47,776 bases of DNA, taken from contig DVIS01000015.1 in the NCBI GenBank assembly GCA_018711135.1, positions 1-47,776 of the forward strand, in the 5' to 3' direction. This stretch comes from Candidatus Onthousia faecavium (GTDB lineage: Bacteria > Bacillota_I > Bacilli_A > RF39 > UBA660). The notes beneath the pieces were generated by a model. It saw nothing but the letters and a program-made list of their open reading frames with translations. It was not told the DNA's origin and did no database searches. Of the stretch, positions 41,974-47,776 are shown in pieces. A program made the position numbers and the translations under genes. How positions within the stretch are numbered: the first letter of the stretch is position 1; every line of letters starts with the position of its first letter.

Positions 41974-43638
41974 GATGTCTAAAATTATTGGTAATATTAT
42001 AGGTCTTCTTCCAGTTAATTTTAAAATGAATGGAATAAGATCTAAATTAAGTTGATTTTTAATATCTGTAAAAGATGATTTATTATCCGCTAATTTATTA
42101 TTGATAATATTAGTCGCTTCTTTTTCAATTTTCTTTAGTAATTCTTCATTTTCATTGACAAGAACAAAACCTCTTGTAGTAATATTTGGTTTGGTTAAAA
42201 GTTTTCTTGTACTACTGTTGATATTAGCGATTACTACTAAGATACCATCATTAGCCATGATTTTACGATCTCTTATTACGGCACTACCAACCTCGCCAAT
42301 TCTTGAACCATCAACATATATATCATTGTTAGGATAACTTTCTCCTTTACTGATATGATGATTTTTAAGAATTAGACTATCACCATTTTTTAAAATAAAA
42401 GTATTTTCTTTAGGAATACCACAATCAATTCCTAAGTTAGCATGTTCTTTTAACATTCTATAATCTCCATGGAAGGGCATTAAATATTTAGGTTTTAATA
42501 AGCGAATCATTAGTTTTAGTTCTTCTTGATTAGCATGTCCTGAAGTATGAAGATTATTTACGGTCATATTAGTAAATACTTTAACACCTTTTAGATATAA
42601 TTTATTTATAGTTTTATGAATACTTAAAGCATTACCGGGGATAGCACTTGATGAGAAAATAACAATATCATCAGGGCGTAATTTAATTTGCTTATGAGTT
42701 CCATCTGCGATACGAGATAAGGCTGCTAAAGGTTCTCCTTGTGAACCTGTACAAAGAATTGTAACTTCTCCTGGTTTTAGTGTATTAGCAACCTCAGCAC
42801 TTACTAGTAATTCTTTGTGATCTATATAACCACCTTTAATAGAAATATCAATGTTATTTTCCATACTGCGTCCGAAAACACAAATTTTACGATTATGTTG
42901 ATAACACGATTCAAAGATGTGTTTTAATCTGTAAATATTAGAAGCAAAGGTAGCAATAATAATACGGTTATATTTATATTTGTCAAATATATCAATTAGA
43001 GCATCATCAACTCGTGATTCACTAATGGACATTCCTTCATTTAAAGCATTAGTACTATCACTTATTAATAAGTCAACTCCTTCTTCACCAAGTTTGGCCA
43101 TTTTATATAAATCGGCCATTGGACCAATTGGAGTTAAATCAAATTTAAAGTCTCCTGTTGTAACTATTCGTCCATTAGGAGTTTTAATACTAATACCATG
43201 AGAATCAGGAATGGAGTGAGTTGTTCTAATAAATTCAACCTCCATGTGTTTGAAATTTAATTTAGTATTTTCGTCATAAACATATAAATTATCATATCTA
43301 ATATTACGATCTTCTAATTTTAATTTAATTAATTCTTTAGCCTGATTAGGGGCATAGATAGCAGGAATATTAACACTCTTTAATAAAAAAGGAATAGCAC
43401 CAATATGATCCTCGTGCCCATGAGTTATTAATAGAGCTTTAATTTTTGATTCGTTTTCTTTTAAAAATGAGTAATCTGGTAGAACATAATCGATACCTAG
43501 TAGTTCACCCCCAGCAAAACTTACTCCAGCGTCAATAACAATAATTTCATCTTCATGCATTACACAATACATGTTTTTTCCTACTTCTCCTAAGCCACCT
43601 AAAACAATTATTTTTGTTTCTTTTGACTTATTGTCCAT
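41965..43638 (-). CDS. rnj: Ribonuclease J
   Basis: RNase J is a metallo-beta-lactamase/beta-CASP nuclease with endo- and 5'-to-3' exonuclease activities. GGLGEVGKNMYC near the start is family-specific. THGHEDHIGAIPFLL is the zinc motif HxHxDH. GISIKTPNGRIVTTGDFKFD and MPFHGDYRMLKEHANLG hold later metal ligands. The C-terminal ~100 residues (GSAVIRDRKIMANDGILVVI) are the usual dimerisation part. Length 557 is normal. I cannot tell J1 from J2, so the symbol is generic. A GAAAGGAG ribosome site lies upstream of the ATG. Confidence 0.95.
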   Translation of the reverse strand: MDNKSKETKIIVLGGLGEVGKNMYCVMHEDEIIVIDAGVSFAGGELLGIDYVLPDYSFLKENESKIKALLITHGHEDHIGAIPFLLKSVNIPAIYAPNQAKELIKLKLEDRNIRYDNLYVYDENTKLNFKHMEVEFIRTTHSIPDSHGISIKTPNGRIVTTGDFKFDLTPIGPMADLYKMAKLGEEGVDLLISDSTNALNEGMSISESRVDDALIDIFDKYKYNRIIIATFASNIYRLKHIFESCYQHNRKICVFGRSMENNIDISIKGGYIDHKELLVSAEVANTLKPGEVTILCTGSQGEPLAALSRIADGTHKQIKLRPDDIVIFSSSAIPGNALSIHKTINKLYLKGVKVFTNMTVNNLHTSGHANQEELKLMIRLLKPKYLMPFHGDYRMLKEHANLGIDCGIPKENTFILKNGDSLILKNHHISKGESYPNNDIYVDGSRIGEVGSAVIRDRKIMANDGILVVIANINSSTRKLLTKPNITTRGFVLVNENEELLKKIEKEATNIINNKLADNKSSFTDIKNQLNLDLIPFILKLTGRRPIILPIILDIKK

Positions 43639-43722
43639 TTATATCTCCTTTCATAATTTTAAAACCTATAAAGAACTAACCAGATAAGATTATACTATAA
43701 TTTTTGAAATTTGTCTATTCTA

Positions 43723-45042
43723 TCATTTGACATACATTTTAAATTTATGAAATTGACCAATCTGATTATAGTTTTCAGTTATAAAATTATAGATTTTTTT
43801 ACTGGCTTGGGTTTTAACAATACTTGACTTGCTTTCTTGAAAAATGGCTGAGGTGATAATAATACTACCATCATCTAAGTTTTTAATTTTGTTAATCATC
43901 TCGCTTTCTCCATTATAACCTAAGTTGCCTTTTAAAGTTAAATCATATTCATTAATTGGTATATCTAGTGTTAATTTGTATAAATAAGCTTCCATCATAA
44001 AGAAATAAACGTTATCATAGTTACCGTGAAAGTAGTTTTCTAATGCCTCAATATCATTTCTATATTCTTTTTGTAAATACCGATATTTGAATAGATTATT
44101 ATCATAGGTTGGTTGACAGATATAATAATTTATAATTAAAGAAATGATAGGTATTAAAATAAAAAGGGGAGCATTTTTTATTATTATCTCGTTTAATTTT
44201 TGATATTTTTTTAAAAGATAATAGATTACAGGCGTAAATGCTATAAGAGCATGGCTTATATTAAATAAAGGATATGCCATTATTTGAAAAGCTAAAATGT
44301 ATAAAAGTTCTTTGTTTTTTGTTTTTAAATATTCTCTAATAAGATATATAACTATTAAAATAATTAATATAGTTATGATATTAAAATTGCCATTACCATT
44401 TTGAAAGTCTAATAGTCCTAAAAATGTATAATTTATATAGTCATATAAAGCATTATTTAAGTATAAATATCCTATTACAATTAAATTAGTTATAATGAAA
44501 GGAATTAGTCTTTTTAAAATTTTTTTAGGTTTCTTTATATAATATAAAGTTGGGAGAGCAAGAAAAAGACCAATACTTGATTTTGTTAGAAAAGCAAGAC
44601 TTATTATAAAACCTATTAAGTAGTCGCTTTTATTATTTTTTTCTAAATATATTAATAAGAAAACATATAGTATAGATAAGGTATTATAACCTGGGGCACT
44701 TTCAAATAAGAAATAAATAAAGAAAGGAAAGATTATTTTTTTATCTAGTTTGTAGACGATGACTAAAATAAAAAGAGCGTAAAATGTATTTATTAGATAA
44801 AATATAATCATGTTTGTTCCAAATATTTTCATAAATAATCCTGTTAAAAGTGGATATAAAGGGGTTATTACCATATTAAAATCCTTATACATAATTAATC
44901 CGTCACTGACATTTTTACTAAAACCATAATTCCATAGTATATCTAAGTCTATATTTTTAAAAAAGTTAAAACAAAATATCATAATATAACAAAATATAAA
45001 AAATAAAATAATTTTCTTATTCTTTTTAAGTACTGCTAACAT
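43723..45042 (-). CDS. Multi-spanning membrane glycosyltransferase-like protein (GT-C type)
   Basis: The 439-residue protein has about eight to ten hydrophobic helices and no soluble catalytic domain at the start. The N-terminal part (FSKNVSDGLIMYKDFNMVIT and TPLYPLLTGLFMKIFG) has the acidic loop and proline-rich pattern of PMT/ArnT-like GT-C enzymes, which use lipid-linked sugars. The C-terminal ~110 residues are soluble (ALENYFHGNYDNVYFFMMEAYLY). It probably transfers a sugar to a wall polymer or protein. GAGAG precedes the ATG. It is monocistronic and lies between rnj and the rplM promoter. Confidence 0.65.
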   Translation of the reverse strand: MLAVLKKNKKIILFFIFCYIMIFCFNFFKNIDLDILWNYGFSKNVSDGLIMYKDFNMVITPLYPLLTGLFMKIFGTNMIIFYLINTFYALFILVIVYKLDKKIIFPFFIYFLFESAPGYNTLSILYVFLLIYLEKNNKSDYLIGFIISLAFLTKSSIGLFLALPTLYYIKKPKKILKRLIPFIITNLIVIGYLYLNNALYDYINYTFLGLLDFQNGNGNFNIITILIILIVIYLIREYLKTKNKELLYILAFQIMAYPLFNISHALIAFTPVIYYLLKKYQKLNEIIIKNAPLFILIPIISLIINYYICQPTYDNNLFKYRYLQKEYRNDIEALENYFHGNYDNVYFFMMEAYLYKLTLDIPINEYDLTLKGNLGYNGESEMINKIKNLDDGSIIITSAIFQESKSSIVKTQASKKIYNFITENYNQIGQFHKFKMYVK

Positions 45043-45098
45043 AAAATTCTCTCCAATTCTTTGTATTAATTATACCATAAATTTTTGAATTAAAATGA

Positions 45099-45127
45099 TT
45101 GACTTTACGAATAAGTATTGCTATAAT
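45099..45127 (+). promoter_or_regulatory. Promoter of rplM-rpsI
   Basis: TTGACT (45099-45104) and a perfect TATAAT (45122-45127) are 17 bases apart. Confidence 0.8.
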
Positions 45128-45132
45128 TTTAA

Positions 45133-45195
45133 TCGGTACATTTTAAATCCCCACTAGAGCTTAAGTTGTGGGAAGACTTAAGGTTTTTAGTAAAG
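45133..45195 (+). promoter_or_regulatory. L13-type ribosomal protein leader
   Basis: The leader contains CCCCAC pairing with GTGGG around TAGAGCTTAAGTT, and a second pairing partner ACTTAAGG. The CCCCACTAGAGC and GTGGGAAG blocks fit the L13 leader found upstream of rplM in low-GC Gram-positives. In those, L13 is thought to bind its own mRNA and limit translation. The match is from memory, not from a covariance model. Confidence 0.6.
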
Positions 45196-45205
45196 GAGAA
45201 AAATT

Positions 45206-45634
45206 ATGAAAAGTTATATGCAAAAAAAGGAAACAGTAGAAAGAAAATGGTATGTTATTGACGCTGAAGGGAAACCTTTAGGCCGTGTGGCTAGCAAAGC
45301 TGCTCATATTTTACGTGGTAAGCATAAAGCTACTTTTACTCCTCATATTGATTGTGGTGATTATGTAATTATTGTTAATGCTTCTAAAGTTTTACTTACA
45401 GGTAATAAATTAGAAGATAAAAAATATTATAATCATTCACAATATCCAGGTGGATTAAGAGTTAGAACTGCTAAAGAGATGGTTGAAAGATATCCAGAAG
45501 AAATGGTGGAAAAAGCTGTTAAAGGAATGTTACCAAAAAATCGTTTAGGTAGAGCTATGTATAAGAAATTATTTGTTTATGCAGGAGATACTCATAAACA
45601 TATGGCTCAAAAACCTGAAGAGATGGATGTATAG
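45206..45634 (+). CDS. rplM: 50S ribosomal protein L13
   Basis: L13 binds 23S rRNA early in 50S assembly. [40 protein letters not shown] and the signature [20 protein letters not shown] are all present, and the length is 142 residues. AAAGGAG precedes the ATG. It is the first gene of an operon with rpsI, whose start follows 12 bases after the stop. The L13-type leader upstream predicts autogenous control. Confidence 0.98.
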   Translation: MKSYMQKKETVERKWYVIDAEGKPLGRVASKAAHILRGKHKATFTPHIDCGDYVIIVNASKVLLTGNKLEDKKYYNHSQYPGGLRVRTAKEMVERYPEEMVEKAVKGMLPKNRLGRAMYKKLFVYAGDTHKHMAQKPEEMDV

Positions 45635-45646
45635 GGAGGTTAGATT

Positions 45647-46069
45647 ATGGCAGATAAGAAAAAAGTGTATACAGGTACTGGTAGAAGAAAGTCTAGTGTA
45701 GCTAGAGTTAGACTTACTCCAGGTACTGGTAAAATTACAGTTAATGGTCGCGATGTTAATGAATATTTCCCATATCCAACTTTAGTTATGGATTTAACAC
45801 AACCACTTGATGCTACTAAAACACGTGATATGTTTGATGTTGATGCTGATGTTACTGGTGGAGGTTTTTCAGGACAAACTGGTGCAGTTAGATTAGGTAT
45901 TGCTAGAGCATTGCTTATGTATGATGCTTCAACACCTGCTGATTCTGAAAATAGTTATCGTAAAATCTTAAAAGCTGAAGGGTTAATTACTCGTGATGCT
46001 CGTAAGAAAGAACGTAAGAAACCAGGTCTTAAAAAAGCAAGACGTGCTCCACAATTTTCAAAACGTTAG
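45647..46069 (+). CDS. rpsI: 30S ribosomal protein S9
   Basis: S9 contacts the P-site tRNA with its C-terminal tail. [19 protein letters not shown], the signature [20 protein letters not shown] and the basic tail [17 protein letters not shown] are canonical; the last KR is essential in known ribosomes. There are 140 residues, about ten more than usual, from a short N-terminal extension and a longer loop. GGGAGG precedes the ATG. Confidence 0.98.
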   Translation: MADKKKVYTGTGRRKSSVARVRLTPGTGKITVNGRDVNEYFPYPTLVMDLTQPLDATKTRDMFDVDADVTGGGFSGQTGAVRLGIARALLMYDASTPADSENSYRKILKAEGLITRDARKKERKKPGLKKARRAPQFSKR

Positions 46070-46082
46070 TCTATTGTTTCTT

Positions 46083-46112
46083 AAGTACTCGAAAAGAGTA
46101 CTTTTTCTTTTG
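46083..46112 (+). terminator. Intrinsic terminator after rpsI
   Basis: AAGTACTC and GAGTACTT form an 8-bp stem around GAAAA, then TTTCTTTT. Confidence 0.85.
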
Positions 46113-46153
46113 ATAAAATTTAGTAGTTTGTTAATACTAATAAGGGTGAGACT

Positions 46154-46660
46154 ATGTTTTACTATATAAATAATTTTTTATTTTATGCCTTTGTTGGTTT
46201 TATTTATGAAAACATTTTGAATTTAATAACTAGTGGGAGGTTTGTAGATAATCCTTTTTATGGACCAATTATGCCTGTTTATGGATTTGGCATTTGTGTA
46301 ATAATAGTTTTAATTAGATTTGTGTTTAATAGATTTAAAATTCCACGATTTGTAAAGTGGGTAATGCTTTTTTTGAGTAGTTTTTTTGTATTGTCAATTT
46401 TAGAATTAATCGGAGGTTTGTTAACAGAAGCAATTTTTCATAAAAGCTTTTGGAATTATTCTTCTTTTCCTCTTAATTATGGTAAATATATTAGTGTGGA
46501 GATTAGTTTAATCTGGGGGGTTTTAAGTCTTTTCTTCTTATATGTTTTAAGACCAATTAGTGATAAAATCGTTACGAAAATTCCTAAATGGTTATCTATT
46601 ATACTATTAATTTTGGTTATTATTGATTTTATCTTTAGTTTTGTAATAAAATTATTTTAG
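46154..46660 (+). CDS. CmpB-like membrane protein (putative ABC transporter, PF06541 type)
   Basis: The 168-residue protein has about five membrane helices. GFIYENILNLITSGRFVDNP and FYGPIMPVYGFG are signatures of the small CmpB/putative ABC-transporter membrane family, whose transport role is unproven. ELIGGLLTEAIFHKSFWNYS is the second conserved loop. AAGGGTGAG precedes the ATG. It ends one base into the YdcF-like gene region, so the two form an operon. Confidence 0.82.
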   Translation: MFYYINNFLFYAFVGFIYENILNLITSGRFVDNPFYGPIMPVYGFGICVIIVLIRFVFNRFKIPRFVKWVMLFLSSFFVLSILELIGGLLTEAIFHKSFWNYSSFPLNYGKYISVEISLIWGVLSLFFLYVLRPISDKIVTKIPKWLSIILLILVIIDFIFSFVIKLF

Positions 46661-46662
46661 TG

Positions 46663-47247
46663 ATGATAATGAGAGAAGATATAAAAAAATTAATTACGAA
46701 ACTTGATGATGATAATTTAGGGAAGAATGATATTGAATTAATTAATAAGTTGATGTTTAGTTTTCCTTCATTTTGTGAGAAAGTGGATTTAGTCTTAGTG
46801 TTAGGAAGTAGTTCTATTAAAAGAATTGAGAAAGCGGTAGAGATAGCTTTACAGTATCAAGTGCCAATCTTAATTAGTGGAGGTAATTACTTAAAAAAGG
46901 AAGATCTTTATGAGTATGAAAAATATTATATTTATAGTATTTGTCATGGTTTGAAAGAAGATGATGTTATACTAGAAAAAAATTCAACTAATACTTTAGA
47001 GAATATTATTAATTCTTTTAATATGATTAACAATAACTATACAAATATAGCGATTGTTAGTAGTTCCCAACATTTGTTAAGGGTTAAACTTATGCTTACC
47101 ACAATGGGAATTGTTAATAAGTATAATCTTTCTTTTGTTGCTAGTTATGCTAAACTTGTACCAAAGGATGATTGGAATAAAGAAAAAAGAGCGAAAGAGA
47201 TTATTAGAGGCGAGTTAGAGAGAGTAATTAATTATAATTTAATATGA
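46663..47247 (+). CDS. YdcF/DUF218 family protein
   Basis: The DUF218 fold (SanA/ElyC/YdcF) is seen as VDLVLVLGSSSIKRIEKAVE, then VPILISGGNY, LKEDDVILEKNSTNTLENI and IAIVSSSQHLLRVKLMLTTM. The order of Gly-Ser, Ser-Gly-Gly, Glu-xx-Ser-xxTxxN and SSxxHxxR is the family pattern. It has no signal or membrane helix, as in YdcF rather than ElyC. Its role may relate to envelope polymers or SAM binding; this is not settled. Start codons ATG 46663 and ATG 46669 are both possible; neither has a strong ribosome site. It is coupled to the gene before and nine bases from the next. Confidence 0.85.
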   Translation: MIMREDIKKLITKLDDDNLGKNDIELINKLMFSFPSFCEKVDLVLVLGSSSIKRIEKAVEIALQYQVPILISGGNYLKKEDLYEYEKYYIYSICHGLKEDDVILEKNSTNTLENIINSFNMINNNYTNIAIVSSSQHLLRVKLMLTTMGIVNKYNLSFVASYAKLVPKDDWNKEKRAKEIIRGELERVINYNLI

Positions 47248-47255
47248 GGTAAAGT

Positions 47256-47624
47256 ATGATAAAAAAACTAAAAGATAATAAGTTTATAATAGGTTTATTC
47301 TTGTTTGCATTTATTTCAAGAGTAATTATTATATTAGTTGTTGATACACCTATTATTTCTGATTTTAAAACGATGTATGAAGCGGCTTTAGAAATAGTTA
47401 AAGGGACAAGTGATTATAAAGATTCTTTCTATTTCTTGACTTGGGGTTATCAGATGGGTCATGTCCTTTATCAGAGTGTACTTTTGAGTATTATTAATAG
47501 TGTTGTGTTTTTAAAAATTATGAATGCTTTTATTAGTTCTCTAACAGTTATTTTTCTTTATTTAATTATGAAGAGAGTTGTTAATATTAAAATAGCGAAA
47601 ATTAGTAGTATTTTTTATCTATAA
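47256..47624 (+). pseudogene. GT-C (PMT/ArnT-like) glycosyltransferase, truncated by an insertion
   Basis: The first 122 residues match the start of a GT-C mannosyltransferase-type enzyme. FLFAFISRVIIILVVDTPII is helix 1, FKTMYEAALEIVKGTSDYKD the acidic loop with the usual SDF..MY..A, then TWGYQMGHVLYQSVLLSIIN and YLIMKRVVNIKIAKISSIFY. Such enzymes have about 400-500 residues and 9-13 membrane helices. The frame stops at TAA 47622-47624, 82 bases before an insertion-sequence gene. Either the IS interrupts it, or the remainder lies past the window edge. Without the rest it cannot be active. Confidence 0.75.
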
Positions 47625-47776
47625 GGAAAGTGCGTTTAAAAGTCAAAAAGCTATTGACAAACAATTGTTCTAAATGTTAGACTGATTACATCAGGGAGGT
47701 ATCAATATGGAAGCATATAAAGCATATAAGTTTAGACTATATCCAACAGACAATCAAAAGGAATTAATTCATAAAA
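47625..47776 (+). mobile_element. Left part of an IS200/IS605-type element (partial, runs off window)
   Basis: The region before tnpB lacks similarity to the glycosyltransferase. It contains TTGACA (47654-47659) with a weak -10 near TTAGAC and a palindrome AACAATTGTT. The exact left end cannot be placed because IS605-type elements lack terminal inverted repeats and make no target duplication. Confidence 0.6.
47707..47776 (+). CDS. tnpB: TnpB-like RNA-guided nuclease/transposon protein, 5' part only
   Basis: GGGAGG precedes ATG 47707. The 23 visible residues start AYKAYKFRLYPTDNQKELIH, which is the universal start of TnpB/OrfB of IS200/IS605 and IS607 elements. TnpB is the RNA-guided nuclease ancestral to Cas12. 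Catalytic residues and the omega-RNA region at the 3' end lie beyond the window. Confidence 0.88.
   Translation, partial: MEAYKAYKFRLYPTDNQKELIHK

Noticed and set aside
42980..43201. Plus-strand open frame opposite the RNase J gene
   Set aside because: It mirrors a conserved catalytic domain and shows no ribosome site or homology.
1..47776. CRISPR array
   Set aside because: No regularly spaced repeats with unique spacers were seen; the only repeats are two-copy cassettes and LysM modules.
1..47776. tRNA or rRNA genes
   Set aside because: No cloverleaf with GGTTCRANNCC-type T loops and CCA ends was noticed by eye; a tRNA model scan would be decisive.

Overview
The window looks like a chromosomal segment of a very AT-rich, low-GC Gram-positive bacterium (Bacillota). 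Bacillus-type neighbourhoods support this: recU next to a class A PBP gene, gpsB directly followed by a type B RNase P RNA, a RodZ-like gene-pgsA-recA, RNase Y, RNase J, and rplM-rpsI behind an L13-type leader. TGA is an ordinary stop and tryptophan is TGG, so the code is standard. Peptidoglycan genes (PBP, GH25 muramidase, LysM amidase, GpsB) indicate a walled cell. I would place it near the gut Bacilli/Mollicutes-related lineages (RF39- or Erysipelotrichia-like). That placement is inference, because I ran no search.

Layout. 1-3.6 kb is an accessory zone. It holds an unknown gene, a MerR regulator behind a MerR-type promoter, a stand-alone VirD4/TraG-like protein with a degraded Walker A, two direct copies of a ~220-bp non-coding cassette, and a decayed frameshifted gene. 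3.7-18.5 kb holds a DUF1848 protein, a membrane-anchored GH25 muramidase, a 2552-residue NdvB-like cyclic beta-glucan synthase (GT84 plus GH94), glucose-6-phosphate isomerase, a Fic toxin with a VbhA-like antitoxin, an M18 aminopeptidase, a membrane XRE regulator and a GNAT acetyltransferase.

18.5-27.5 kb is a second accessory zone. It contains a broken HipA-like gene, a GIY-YIG protein, a MobV relaxase gene whose expected start codon reads ATA, and XRE regulators with an inverted operator-like repeat. It also contains a compact cluster: a 28-residue Cys-rich peptide, a radical SAM/SPASM enzyme, an amidohydrolase, an APH-fold kinase and a GNAT. This looks like an uncharacterised RiPP (ribosomally made, modified peptide) pathway and is the best candidate for a new system here. 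The relaxase-RiPP segment is bracketed by two copies of the leader and first codons of the LysM amidase gene. The left copy is a dead fragment and the right copy is the intact gene, which suggests insertion or segmental duplication at that locus.

27.7-47.6 kb is core chromosome: LysM amidase, HU, DUF1294, cca, dnaD, nth, then on the minus strand PBP1 and recU, then gpsB, rnpB, rodZ-like, pgsA, recA (with a LexA-type box), rny, rnj, a GT-C membrane protein, rplM-rpsI, a CmpB-like membrane protein and a YdcF/DUF218 protein. At the right edge a GT-C glycosyltransferase gene is cut short just before the start of an IS200/IS605-type tnpB that runs off the window.
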